From contig JAUNVE010000002.1 in NCBI GenBank assembly GCA_030537795.1, forward strand, positions 1 to 64,000: DNA of 64,000 nucleotides, given 5' to 3'. This DNA is from Actinomycetaceae bacterium. GTDB taxonomy: Bacteria; Actinomycetota; Actinomycetes; Actinomycetales; Actinomycetaceae. Below, piece after piece: positions 44,776-54,021 of the stretch (positions are counted from its first letter, which is position 1; every line of letters starts with the position of its first letter). The position numbers and the translations under genes were made by a program. Below the pieces are notes generated by a model. That model was given only the letters and a program-made list of their open reading frames with translations, ran no database searches and had not been told where the DNA came from.

Positions 44776-46481
44776 GTAGCGCACAACTAACCACTGAAAT
44801 CGGAGGGCGCACAGTTCAACTCCGCCCACCGGCGACTGTCATGTCATCTGCAGACATGCTAACCGCCCGATCGACCAGACATTCATTCTCACGATCCATG
44901 CTTCGTCGCGCCATCAGCCACAATTGGCAGGTAACGCGCGAGATATTCGATATTGATGCCAATGGCGTCGGTACCGTCATATACCGTATTGACGCCGAAG
45001 GCCAGACTTTCCGTTGGGTCGGTTTTTCCACCGACATCCCCGATGAAGATCGCACCGACCGCGTTATTGCCAAACACTGGGATATCACGACCTGTCTGGT
45101 TGAAGGCGATGTTGATGCCCAGCGTTTGGAGAATCTACGTTCACAGGTACCGCTACAGGAGAAGGGGCGTGCCGATAAAGGATCTTTGATCTGGGCGCGC
45201 GCCAATAAGTCGATGCGGTTCTTCAATTACGTTGCCGACTGCCTGGCTTCGGGTAATCAACCCGACCGTGACTACTTTGGCAACTCCCCCTACATTGTGC
45301 GTTCAACGGCATTCTATTCAAATGGACGATTCAATCTCGTTCCCTTTGAATCCTTCCCCGCTAATCACCCACTGCAGGTTCCCTACCGCCCACATATGTT
45401 GAGTGCTTGGATGCTCCGCGAGTTCAGCATTGACCTCGTCGAGCACGTCGCCAAGGCGAAGAATCCGGATGCTGCCGAACTGACCGAAGATTGGCGGCGC
45501 TATCTCGGGGTGGGCAACGCCACCGGTCTGGGGCTCGTTCCCTACGCGCTCAACCACCCGTTGATTATGGAAGCGTGGGCGAAAGCACGCGAGTTCTCGC
45601 TCGCATCCGCACTGTCTCGCACGGTCGACTTCTCCAATGAAAACGATCGGGCTAACGTCGCGCTTGTATCCGACCTCATGGATAAGGCAATCGCTTATTT
45701 CACCGAACGCGATATCACCCCCGGTGATCCTTTCCCCACCGACGCCAGTATCGTCGCCTGCCTCACGTCCGTGCGGGAACACTTCTCCAAACAGATCGAA
45801 ATCGGCGGTGAGGGCGACGTTGCCCTCTGGTCCGACCTCTACCACTACGCATCGAATCTCGATGCTGAATGTGCTTCTCTAGTGGCATCACTCATCACCG
45901 AAATCACCGACGATATCGACAATCTCCTGCGGGTAGACGAGATCTTCTGCCTAGAACCAACGATGACTGTCGCGAAAACCCGCCAGCTCATTGCCGAGCA
46001 CTATCAGTGGGTACTCGACATCGACTTCGACGATCCGCGCAATACCGAGTACATGTGGTACCTGTCGAAAACCAATGAGGAACCGCGCAGAATCAAACGA
46101 GTCGAAGTCAATAAACCCGAATCGGAACTACAAATCGGGATTGCTCGCCGAGTGTTCGAACTCGACCAGCTTCTTGCGCAAACGGATGATGACGAAACCA
46201 TCGCCCAGTTCCTGCTCAATAACCCCGACCAACGCTACTGGGTGGCTCGCGTCCAACTCATGAGCAAGACCGTATACGGCGAAGCGCGACACAATGCTCT
46301 GAACGGTGACTTCCTGCCGCTCAGTCTGCAGCGCTTCCAGCTGGCCATGTACGGCATGTCCAACTACAACCCGAAATCTACCGATTGGCTCCGCGTCACT
46401 CTCATGACCGGAATGCCATCCGTTCGAGACGTCAGCGACGAATCTGAGAGCAACTGGCTTTTTGTCGGTCCTCCCCGGTAA
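44772..46481 (+). CDS. Protein of unknown family, 569 aa
   Basis: I do not recognise this family. The protein is soluble: no signal peptide and no membrane segment. It is mixed alpha/beta in character, acidic overall, with long charged helical stretches in the C-terminal half (about 300-480). Conserved-looking aromatic clusters include SMRFFNYVADCLASG near 150, YFGNSPYIVRSTAFYSNGRF near 175 and YRPHMLSAWMLREFSIDLVE near 215, but only homologues can show which residues matter. It overlaps the dehydrogenase gene by 4 nt with AAAGGA upstream, so it is made in step with it. Position between a dehydrogenase and an M19-like protein suggests a catabolic enzyme or assembly partner; this is inference. 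Confidence 0.75.
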   Translation: MSSAQLTTEIGGRTVQLRPPATVMSSADMLTARSTRHSFSRSMLRRAISHNWQVTREIFDIDANGVGTVIYRIDAEGQTFRWVGFSTDIPDEDRTDRVIAKHWDITTCLVEGDVDAQRLENLRSQVPLQEKGRADKGSLIWARANKSMRFFNYVADCLASGNQPDRDYFGNSPYIVRSTAFYSNGRFNLVPFESFPANHPLQVPYRPHMLSAWMLREFSIDLVEHVAKAKNPDAAELTEDWRRYLGVGNATGLGLVPYALNHPLIMEAWAKAREFSLASALSRTVDFSNENDRANVALVSDLMDKAIAYFTERDITPGDPFPTDASIVACLTSVREHFSKQIEIGGEGDVALWSDLYHYASNLDAECASLVASLITEITDDIDNLLRVDEIFCLEPTMTVAKTRQLIAEHYQWVLDIDFDDPRNTEYMWYLSKTNEEPRRIKRVEVNKPESELQIGIARRVFELDQLLAQTDDDETIAQFLLNNPDQRYWVARVQLMSKTVYGEARHNALNGDFLPLSLQRFQLAMYGMSNYNPKSTDWLRVTLMTGMPSVRDVSDESESNWLFVGPPR

Positions 46482-46507
46482 ATTCCGCGACTCTAGGAAG
46501 CAAAGTA

Positions 46508-47527
46508 ATGCAAGAAGTACACAAAACCACCACTGTCGTCGACGGATTGCAGATTAACAACTGGAATCGCGACGTGCTCACAGAGGTCTTGGCGGGTGGA
46601 ATCACCGGCGTCAACGCAACTGTTGCGGTGTGGGAAGATCCGACCGAAACCATCCGAGCAATCGGAGAGTGGTACCAGTTCATTCGTCAGAACTCGGATA
46701 TTGCTCTCCTCGCACACGATGTGAAAGATCTCGAATACGCGAAGCAGACCGGACGCGTCGGCGTCCTCCTCGGCTTCCAGAACACGAGTTCGTTCGGCGA
46801 CGACTATCGATTAGTGGAAGTGTTCTACCGGCTTGGCGTGAGAATCGCACAGCTTACCTACAATAACCAAAATGCGGTCGGCGGGGCGTGCTACGAACCC
46901 GTTGACTCGGGACTGACTCGATTTGGCGCAAATGTCATCTCCGAAATGAACCGCGTAGGTATGCTCGTTGATCTTTCGCACGTGGGTAATAAAACCTCGC
47001 TGGATGCTACCGAAGCATCTGTCGATCCGGTCGCCATTACCCATGCCAACCCCACCTGGTTTATTGACGCCCCGCGGAATAAGCCGCAGGAAGTCATTAC
47101 CGCGGTGGCGGAAAAGGGAGGCATCATCGGATGTTCCATGTATCCGCTCATCGTCGGTGGGGAAGATGCCCAACTTGCAGACTTCGTTGCCATGATCCGA
47201 CGACTCTCAGATGACATCGGCGCAGAACACGTTGCTCTTGGTAGCGACTGCACCCGGAACTGGGGCCCCGAATTTCTCACGTGGTTACGTGATGGACGCT
47301 GGCGCCCCGCAGCCGGAACCAACCCTACCTGGCCTACCTGGCCCGGTTGGTTCTCCGGCCCAGAGAACTTTCCCCGCCTCACCGACGCATTTGTCGAGGC
47401 GGGAATGGACGAAACCGAAATCCGCGGGATTCTCGGCGAAAACTGGCTGAGGCTCTTCAGTACAGTTTTTCGCCCGGTAACGAACCTCGCTGAAAACTCA
47501 ACTAATGGTGAGGCCCCTCATGACTAA
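46508..47527 (+). CDS. M19 (renal dipeptidase)-like protein lacking canonical metal ligands
   Basis: 339-aa amidohydrolase-fold protein related to membrane dipeptidases. Matches: YRLGVRIAQLTYNNQNAVGG, EMNRVGMLVDLSHVG with the first late zinc histidine, ITHANPTWF with the second, and VALGSDC. But the N-terminal metal motif, normally DGHxD, reads DGLQINNW, and the bridging glutamate, normally in xIEG, is glutamine in GFQN. So three ligands are missing. I recall the same DGLQ..NW and GFQN pattern in M19-like proteins of proteobacterial quaternary-amine catabolism loci (for example the one near dimethylglycine dehydrogenase genes in Pseudomonas), but could not check this. Dipeptidase activity is therefore doubtful. 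A ribosome site TAGGAAG precedes the ATG. Confidence 0.8.
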   Translation: MQEVHKTTTVVDGLQINNWNRDVLTEVLAGGITGVNATVAVWEDPTETIRAIGEWYQFIRQNSDIALLAHDVKDLEYAKQTGRVGVLLGFQNTSSFGDDYRLVEVFYRLGVRIAQLTYNNQNAVGGACYEPVDSGLTRFGANVISEMNRVGMLVDLSHVGNKTSLDATEASVDPVAITHANPTWFIDAPRNKPQEVITAVAEKGGIIGCSMYPLIVGGEDAQLADFVAMIRRLSDDIGAEHVALGSDCTRNWGPEFLTWLRDGRWRPAAGTNPTWPTWPGWFSGPENFPRLTDAFVEAGMDETEIRGILGENWLRLFSTVFRPVTNLAENSTNGEAPHD

Positions 47528-48263
47528 TACCACTCAAACTAGGATCTCCGTGCGCGACCTTCGCGACACATCGCTTCGGTGCTTGAGACTGTCATCAATC
47601 TCCGACGGACTGTCTAAGTATCTAATAGACCAAATTGTTTTTGCCATGCTGCATTACAACACCGGCGTCCAGGCGCTCGCAAAGCTCGCCTTGCTGGACG
47701 ATCCAGAACACGGCGCGGGACAGCTCTCCGTTGATACTGACGATTGCGTCGCCGTCGTGCGCCGATCTGAAGATCGCCAGTTCTGCCCGCTTTATGATTC
47801 ACACCGAGTATTCGACTTCGCAAGCGCTGAACGCTGCGGCGTCACTGTACTCCCCCAACGCTATCCATCCGATTCGCCGCTGGCTGCTCTCGCAATCATC
47901 AAGGCGGCGGGAAATATCGGTAAGTCGATTGTGGCGGTTTCCGCCGCCGACGATAACTGGATCGTCACAGTTGCAACCGACGATGGAGATTACGGTAGCG
48001 TCCACGTTGACGATGCCGCGACCTTCCTGTCACAGCGTTGCCATATCAGCGCAGACCAAATCGACGCGATTGAAAAATATCGTGCCCACACCGTCATCGT
48101 CACCGTCAATGAGAACCCTTTGCGTAAGGGGGAACTCAAGTCGGCAGCAGATATCAACGCACGTCGTGATGAGGCGCTCAGGGACGGCCTCCTGGTCGAC
48201 AGCGATGTATGGGAAAAGGTGCGCGCGCATTCGCGAGACTTCCTCGTCGATCTGCCCGCCTAA
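47520..48263 (+). CDS. Protein of unknown function, 247 aa (possibly DUF3726-like)
   Basis: No motif I can name with confidence. The N-terminal 50 residues (ISVRDLRDTSLRCL, then a helical stretch) recall DUF3726 proteins and, more distantly, the first helices of malate/lactate dehydrogenase-2 proteins; the rest does not carry an obvious cofactor site. Soluble, without signal peptide. The ATG overlaps the preceding stop by 8 nt and has GGTGAGG 6 nt upstream, so it belongs to the same operon. A strong terminator hairpin begins 14 bp after it. Confidence 0.7.
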   Translation: MTNTTQTRISVRDLRDTSLRCLRLSSISDGLSKYLIDQIVFAMLHYNTGVQALAKLALLDDPEHGAGQLSVDTDDCVAVVRRSEDRQFCPLYDSHRVFDFASAERCGVTVLPQRYPSDSPLAALAIIKAAGNIGKSIVAVSAADDNWIVTVATDDGDYGSVHVDDAATFLSQRCHISADQIDAIEKYRAHTVIVTVNENPLRKGELKSAADINARRDEALRDGLLVDSDVWEKVRAHSRDFLVDLPA

Positions 48264-48276
48264 GACTCCTTCATAG

Positions 48277-48306
48277 GATAGAGCGCCCCGGCAGGGGCGC
48301 TCTATC
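48277..48306. terminator. Bidirectional terminator between the catabolic operon and bgaB
   Basis: Perfect 13-bp stem (48277-48289 / 48294-48306) with loop GGCA, between convergent genes. A short T-run follows in the plus direction (GTGTTT). It ends the BCCT-linked operon and probably also the beta-galactosidase transcript. Confidence 0.8.
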
Positions 48307-48347
48307 GCTGTGTTTAAATCGTATTTTTCACCAACTGGGACCCGGTA

Positions 48348-50534
48348 TCAGTCATCCGTGTGAGTTACAGCCATCGTCGAACGCGGCGCTATGACAGCAT
48401 GCCCGGATACCTGGTGACCGCTAATCAGGTCACGTCCCACAATTCCCGACAACTGTACCGCCCGGTCAGAATGATTGAGGTAGAACGTAATATCGGCGCG
48501 CCTGACGCGTTCAATACCGTCGGGCAGATCAGCGCCGGTGGTATCGACGCGAGCATAAGCGCCGATCACGCGCAGGAGGGCGTCACGCGAAACGGCCTCC
48601 AAATCTGTCGCAATGTACCACGCTGCGCCCTTGCCAACCTGGCGGCGCGTAATTGCCGGCCATCCGGCAAGATCACAACCGTCGCGTCCAGAGAATTGCG
48701 CAATCACTTCGACTTCGTCGTTGAGCCACATCGGCTCGGTAGCAGCGGAGGCAGGTTGGGTGGCCTGCACGTACTCACCCCACATACCGGAAGTCATCAG
48801 CGGTGTGGGAGAGCCGATGGTATCGAGTGCGCGTTCAAGCGCGGGAGAGGTAACCTCAAGCGCGTGATGAGGCTGGGCTCCGGGCACACCCACTGCGCGT
48901 GTAATGCGATCAACTCTGTGGTCAAAGACAGCCTGGTCGCTCTTCGACCACCGTGCCACATCCGGCGACCGCACAGCATGATCGGTCACTACTACGCCGA
49001 GAAGATCAGCCAGCGAACCAAGATAGCCCCCCAGAATCGCCCTCATCGACTCATTGACAACGCCGGTTGGTGCTGCCACGACAACCTGAGTTCCTGCTTC
49101 GGCAGCCGCCTCCAGGCGACGAGCCAGGTCGGGATAGTCGATGAAGACTTCGGGCACAATCACCACGCGATATCCGCTCAGGTCACTATCGCGGCTAATG
49201 AGATCGCACGTCACGTTGCGTTCCCACAAAGTGCGGTGCCAAGCGCGAGCGGCTGCGAAGCTCTCTCCCGCTTCTATCGGCCCGACGGATAGTTTACGTG
49301 CGCGCATCGCATCCCAGTCGACAACGATGGCAACATCTGCTTCCACACGTCCACCAACTACGTCGCTTACGGCATCCAGATCGCGGCCCAGTTGTGTCAC
49401 TTCCGGCCAAAACCGTGAACGCTTGCCCGAATGCATGACCATCGCGCCGTGGAAGGTTTCGGCCCCGCCGGGACTTTGGCGCCACTGAAACTGTAAAACG
49501 CCATCGGCGCCGCGAGCTACCCTCTGCATTGACCACAGCGCGAATTGTCCCGGACGCTTAGGGGTGTTTTGCGGCCGCCACTGCACTGCGGAAGTCACTT
49601 GCTCCATGAGGATAAACGGCTTACCGCCGCCCAGGTTCCGCATCAGATCCGCTGTGAAGGCAACTTCATGAGCGCCTCCTACCAGGGCCGGGTCCGGGTA
49701 GGAATCATCCGATACGATGTCGACGTGTTGTGCCCATTCCCAATAGTCGAGGCCCTCGAACTCTCCCATGAAATTGGTGGTGATGGGGATTGACGGCGTC
49801 TGTGATCGCAGCTCGTTGACTTCTGCCAGATAGAGGCGCAATAGTTGCGCATCTGAAAAACGCCAATAGTCGAGTTCATGCGCCGCATTTTTGAAAGTTG
49901 GCATATCTCGCGGAGCGTGGATCTGGGAAAAATCTGTATATTTTTGCGCCCAAAAGTGCGTGTTCCAGGCGTCGTTCAGTTCATCAATCGACTGATATTT
50001 GCGTTCTAGCCATTCCTGAAATTCGCGTTCGCAGTTATCGCAGTAGCACTGCAGGGTGTGGCAGCCGTATTCGTTGTTGACGTGCCACATAACCAGCGCG
50101 GGGTGATCGCCAAACTCTTCAGCGAGGGCGCGCGCCAGCGCCCGCGAGCGATCCCGGTACAGCGGTGAGGAGGGGCAGTACTGTTGTCGCGACCCAAATT
50201 CGAGTCGAGTTCCGTGTACGTCAACGGGAAGAGAAGATCGATCCTCTCGCGCTATCCACACCGGCGGACTTGCGGTGCCGGTGGCCAGGTCAACGTAGAT
50301 TCCCGCCTCAGCGCACTGATCCATAATGTCGCGTAGCCACGCGAAGTGGTAGCGGCCTTTTTCAGGTTCAAGCTTCGCCCAGGAAAATATTGCTAGGGAT
50401 ACGAGATTAACCCCCGCTTCTTTCATCAGCGCAATATCTTCGGTTACTGTTTCTTCCGGCCATTGGTCGGGATTCCAGTCTCCGCCATAGCAGATCTGTC
50501 CCGAGGGCAAAATACTCGCAGTCATATCCTTCAT
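48348..50534 (-). CDS. Beta-galactosidase, glycoside hydrolase family 42
   Basis: 728-aa cytoplasmic enzyme releasing terminal beta-galactose. YGGDWNPDQWPEET is the family start; acid/base E155 is in WHVNNEYGCHT and nucleophile E311 in ILMEQVTSAVQW. A cysteine cluster (C120 and YCDNC at 164-168) fits the zinc site of many GH42 enzymes. The TIM barrel (about 1-385) is followed by a trimerisation domain and a small beta domain. No signal peptide, and no sugar transporter or regulator stands next to it, so substrate entry is unclear. Start at 50534 or, three codons on, 50525: neither has an ideal ribosome site. It follows argF by 48 bp and may be read with it. Confidence 0.92.
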   Translation of the reverse strand: MKDMTASILPSGQICYGGDWNPDQWPEETVTEDIALMKEAGVNLVSLAIFSWAKLEPEKGRYHFAWLRDIMDQCAEAGIYVDLATGTASPPVWIAREDRSSLPVDVHGTRLEFGSRQQYCPSSPLYRDRSRALARALAEEFGDHPALVMWHVNNEYGCHTLQCYCDNCEREFQEWLERKYQSIDELNDAWNTHFWAQKYTDFSQIHAPRDMPTFKNAAHELDYWRFSDAQLLRLYLAEVNELRSQTPSIPITTNFMGEFEGLDYWEWAQHVDIVSDDSYPDPALVGGAHEVAFTADLMRNLGGGKPFILMEQVTSAVQWRPQNTPKRPGQFALWSMQRVARGADGVLQFQWRQSPGGAETFHGAMVMHSGKRSRFWPEVTQLGRDLDAVSDVVGGRVEADVAIVVDWDAMRARKLSVGPIEAGESFAAARAWHRTLWERNVTCDLISRDSDLSGYRVVIVPEVFIDYPDLARRLEAAAEAGTQVVVAAPTGVVNESMRAILGGYLGSLADLLGVVVTDHAVRSPDVARWSKSDQAVFDHRVDRITRAVGVPGAQPHHALEVTSPALERALDTIGSPTPLMTSGMWGEYVQATQPASAATEPMWLNDEVEVIAQFSGRDGCDLAGWPAITRRQVGKGAAWYIATDLEAVSRDALLRVIGAYARVDTTGADLPDGIERVRRADITFYLNHSDRAVQLSGIVGRDLISGHQVSGHAVIAPRSTMAVTHTDD

Positions 50535-50582
50535 TCTAGGAGGACACTGTCTAGACGCGAAATGTCAGAACTAGCCCGCGTT

Positions 50583-51578
50583 TTATCTGCCGAGCAATGC
50601 GACCATTACCGCTTTAATCGTATGCAGACGATTCTCGGCTTGATCAAATACAATCGAGCGCGGACCTTCAAAAACGCGGTTCGCTACCTCTGCCCCAATA
50701 AGCCCGTACCTGTCGAATACGCGCTGCCCTACCGTTGTCATATTGTCGTGAACCGCAGGTAAACAGTGCATGAAGTGGGCGCGCTCACCGGCCTGTTCCA
50801 TCAGCTCTTCGGTCACGCGGTACGGCAGTAAGGTGCGGACTCGCTCATCCCACACAGCTTCGTCTTCCCCCATCGACACCCACATATCGGTGTGGATGAA
50901 ATCGATATCGCGTACTGCTTCAATCTCATCGGTTACGATAATTTCCGCCCCTGATTCGCGGGCGCGCTGTTCCGCTTCACTCACGACATCACTCGGGGGC
51001 TGGAACTCTTGTGGGGCAACGATGACAACGCGCATTCCGAGCATTGCACCGGAGACGATGAGGGAGCGCCCCATATTGAAACGCGCATCGCCTAGGTAGG
51101 CAAATGATGTTTCATTAAGCGGTTTGTCACTGTGTTCTTTCATGGTCAAGGCATCGGCAAGCATTTGGGTCGGATGCCACAGGTCGGTTAAGCCGTTGAA
51201 AACCGGAACACCCGATAGGTGCGCGAGCTCCTCGACGGTGCACTGGCTGTCACCGCGGTACTCAATACCGTCATACATGCGCCCCAGCACACGCGCTGTG
51301 TCGGCAACGGACTCCTTGTACCCCAGGTGTGAACCCGATGGGTCGAGATAGGTGGTGTGAGCCCCCTGATCGGCAGCCGCAACTTCAAATGCACAGCGGG
51401 TGCGCGTCGACATTTTTTCAAATACGAGGGCGATATTGAGTCCACGCAGATACTGCTGTTCGGTGCCGTTGCGCTTGGCTGTTTTCAGCTCGCTTGCGAG
51501 GTTGATGAAATACGCCCATTCGTCGTTAGTGAAGTCGAGTTCGCGAAGAAAAGAGCGGCCGTGAAGTGGAAAATCCAT
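50583..51578 (-). CDS. argF: Ornithine carbamoyltransferase
   Basis: Joins carbamoyl phosphate and ornithine to citrulline, or runs in reverse. 331 aa. The carbamoyl-phosphate motif is [14 protein letters not shown], then [14 protein letters not shown], and HCLPAVHDN is the ornithine loop. ATG at 51578 begins [13 protein letters not shown]; an upstream in-frame extension is rejected because a promoter covers it. The form resembles catabolic ArcB as much as anabolic ArgF, and no other arginine gene is present in the window, so direction is undecided. Confidence 0.92.
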   Translation of the reverse strand: MDFPLHGRSFLRELDFTNDEWAYFINLASELKTAKRNGTEQQYLRGLNIALVFEKMSTRTRCAFEVAAADQGAHTTYLDPSGSHLGYKESVADTARVLGRMYDGIEYRGDSQCTVEELAHLSGVPVFNGLTDLWHPTQMLADALTMKEHSDKPLNETSFAYLGDARFNMGRSLIVSGAMLGMRVVIVAPQEFQPPSDVVSEAEQRARESGAEIIVTDEIEAVRDIDFIHTDMWVSMGEDEAVWDERVRTLLPYRVTEELMEQAGERAHFMHCLPAVHDNMTTVGQRVFDRYGLIGAEVANRVFEGPRSIVFDQAENRLHTIKAVMVALLGR

Positions 51579-51584
51579 GAGAAT

Positions 51585-51613
51585 AGTGTAATACGGCACT
51601 CCCGTGAGCCCAA
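51585..51613 (-). promoter_or_regulatory. argF promoter, leaderless
   Basis: -35 TTGGGC (51613-51608), 17-bp spacer, -10 TACACT (51590-51585). The start point would lie at or next to the A of the ATG at 51578, and no Shine-Dalgarno sequence is present, so the message is probably leaderless. Confidence 0.55.
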
Positions 51614-51741
51614 GGGAGTTGTCCAAGCAAGACAATTTCAATAACGGTCAGTCGCACGCTCAAGTAGTGTTCTTGACGCTGGCCAGCAACAGTGCGCACG
51701 ATCAACACGGGAAGGAACCATCGACCGGTACGATGATCACT

Positions 51742-52719
51742 ATGAGTGCTTTACCTTTCGTATCCGATACTTTCGATAGCAGCCGATGGCGAGAAGTGGA
51801 GGGTTTCGACCTCACCGACGTGACATATCACCGAGGTATTTCCCGCGGTGAAAAGGACGGTGCCCCGGCGGGTACCGACCTGCCGGTTGTACGGATTGCC
51901 TTTGACCGCCCAATTTTACGTAACGCTTTTCGCCCTCATACAGTGGATGAACTTTACCGCTGTCTCGATCACGCCCGGATGACTCCCGATGTGGCAGCCG
52001 TTATCCTCACCGGCAACGGTCCCTCCCCCAAAGACGGCGGCTACGGATTCTGTTCCGGCGGAGATCAGCGCATCCGCGGCAAAGACGGCTACCGCTACGA
52101 ATCAATCGACAGCACCGAGGACACCGAAACTGCGGTGCGGCGTGAAAGGATCGATCCGGCTCGAGCCGGTCGCCTCCACATCCTCGAAGTACAGCGCCTT
52201 ATTCGCACAATGCCGAAAGTCGTTATCGCGGCTGTCTCTGGCTGGGCGGCCGGAGGTGGTCACAGTCTCAATGTGGTGTGTGACCTCTCGATCGCATCAA
52301 TTGAATACGCACGCTTCATGCAGACGGATGCCAATGTCGGATCATTCGATGCCGGTTACGGCTCCGCATTGCTGGCACGCCAAGTAGGCGATAAGCGCGC
52401 GCGTGAAATCTTTTTCCTCGCTCGCGAATACTCCGCGGAGGATGCCGAGCGATGGGGAGTCGTCAACGAGGCCGTGCCGCACTGCGAACTCGAGAATACA
52501 GCGCTGGAATACGCACGTATTATCGCCTCCAAATCACCGCAGGCCATTCGCATGTTGAAGTTTGCTTTCAACCTGGCTGATGATGGCCTCGCAGGGCAGC
52601 AGGTCTTTGCCGGGGAGGCTACCCGCCTGGCCTATATGACCGACGAAGCCCAAGAGGGGCGCGACGCGTTCATTGAGCGCCGCACCCCCGATTGGTCGGA
52701 ATTCCCCTACTACTTCTAG
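51742..52719 (+). CDS. menB: 1,4-Dihydroxy-2-naphthoyl-CoA synthase (MenB)
   Basis: Crotonase-fold enzyme closing the second ring of the menaquinone head group from o-succinylbenzoyl-CoA. 325 aa. YGFCSGGDQRIRGKDGYRYE is the MenB-specific stretch; VSGWAAGGGHSLNVVCDLSI forms the oxyanion hole; TDANVGSFDAGYGSALLARQ and the ending FPYYF are typical. ATG at 51742 (or 51733) fits the family; the earlier in-frame start at 51604 adds unrelated residues and overlaps the argF promoter. A possible -10 box (TACGAT, 51729-51734) lies close to the ATG, so the mRNA may be leaderless. First of menB-menE-menA. Confidence 0.93.
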   Translation: MSALPFVSDTFDSSRWREVEGFDLTDVTYHRGISRGEKDGAPAGTDLPVVRIAFDRPILRNAFRPHTVDELYRCLDHARMTPDVAAVILTGNGPSPKDGGYGFCSGGDQRIRGKDGYRYESIDSTEDTETAVRRERIDPARAGRLHILEVQRLIRTMPKVVIAAVSGWAAGGGHSLNVVCDLSIASIEYARFMQTDANVGSFDAGYGSALLARQVGDKRAREIFFLAREYSAEDAERWGVVNEAVPHCELENTALEYARIIASKSPQAIRMLKFAFNLADDGLAGQQVFAGEATRLAYMTDEAQEGRDAFIERRTPDWSEFPYYF

Positions 52720-52764
52720 ACTCATCATCAGCCCCTTTTGTCACAGTTATTCGTGGGAGGTTTT

Positions 52765-54021
52765 GTGGCACACCCCGAGCTCATGCTGGTACCGGGCGGG
52801 ACATCCCCTGCCGCCGTGACCATGACTTATGCCGCCGTTCATAAACTGTGGGAGTTCTTTACACGGGAAGAAAAGACTGGCCAAAAACGCGGGCGGTGGA
52901 TTATTGTTGCGCCACGCCCTCCCCAAGAGTGCCTCCCATCTGTTGCCGAGCGCTCAAATGCAGCCCTACAAGGTCGTATCGAGCACATGCCCGAAGGCGT
53001 CGACGTCATTGTTGAAACCTCCGGGTCTACGACCGGACAACCGCATCTGGTAGGTCTGTCGTATCGGGCGCTGGTGGCCTCTGCTCGGGCCACCCACAAA
53101 GCGCTCGGCGGCCCAGGACGCTGGATCGTTGCCCTGCCGGTCAACCATATTGCTGGCCTGCAAACCCTGGTGCGGTGTTGTGTGGCGGAAAGCTCCCCCA
53201 TTATTGCTGATATGTCCGCCGGATTTGATGCTGACGCCCTTGCCCGCGCCTGCCGCACAATCATCGATGGCCGCGAGCGCGAACCGGCTTTGCGCGGATA
53301 TCTCTCCCTGGTGCCTAAACAATTAGCCGATGCTGTGGAGGTCGGCGGTGAACTGGTCGATCTCCTCGCTCAACTCGACGCCATTTTGGTTGGCGGAGCA
53401 CATATTCCTGCCGCCGTCCATCACGATGCGGTAGCTGCCGGGCTACCGGTGGTCACCACCTACGGCATGACCGAAACCGGAGGTGGATGCGTTTATGACG
53501 GGCGGGCGTTACCAGGAGTGGATATGCGTATTCGCGATGGGCGTATTGAACTATCGGGTCCAGTACTGATGGAAGACTATCTCGACGTAAAAAACGGAGC
53601 CAGTTTCGTCGAAGGTGGGCGCTGGTTGCGCACCGGTGATACCGGTGTAATCAATGGAACGCTGACTGTATATGGTCGAGCCGATGATGTCATTATTTCC
53701 GGAGGCACTAACGTCTCTCCCGCCCCCATCCGTCACGCCATTATCGATTCCGGTCTGGCTGAATACGTCGAGGTCGTCGGACTGGCCGATCAGACCTGGG
53801 GGCAGATAGTCACCGCTGTGATTGTTTCTGATCAGCCTGCCAAGAATATCGGAGCTGCCGTGCGCGAAGCGGTAGCCCAAGAGTGCGGCAGGCAGGTTGC
53901 TCCGCGAGTTGTCGTCACCGTCGATTCATTGCCAACTACCGAACTGGGTAAACCTGCCCGCGCCGCCATCACGGAGCTCGCGGTAGCCGAACGGGCAGCC
54001 GGACGAGCGTGGGAGCGCTAA
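52765..54021 (+). CDS. menE: o-Succinylbenzoate-CoA ligase (MenE)
   Basis: AMP-forming acyl-CoA ligase that activates o-succinylbenzoate for MenB. 418 aa. The P-loop is ETSGSTTGQPH; TTYGMTETGGG, WLRTGDTGVINGTLTVYGRA and DDVIISGGTNVSP follow, and the C-terminal catalytic lysine is in TELGKPAR. It is shorter than a typical 450-aa acyl-CoA ligase at the N-terminus, as is common for actinobacterial MenE. GTG at 52765 has GGGAGG 4 nt upstream; TTG at 52738 is less likely. Confidence 0.9.
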   Translation: MAHPELMLVPGGTSPAAVTMTYAAVHKLWEFFTREEKTGQKRGRWIIVAPRPPQECLPSVAERSNAALQGRIEHMPEGVDVIVETSGSTTGQPHLVGLSYRALVASARATHKALGGPGRWIVALPVNHIAGLQTLVRCCVAESSPIIADMSAGFDADALARACRTIIDGREREPALRGYLSLVPKQLADAVEVGGELVDLLAQLDAILVGGAHIPAAVHHDAVAAGLPVVTTYGMTETGGGCVYDGRALPGVDMRIRDGRIELSGPVLMEDYLDVKNGASFVEGGRWLRTGDTGVINGTLTVYGRADDVIISGGTNVSPAPIRHAIIDSGLAEYVEVVGLADQTWGQIVTAVIVSDQPAKNIGAAVREAVAQECGRQVAPRVVVTVDSLPTTELGKPARAAITELAVAERAAGRAWER

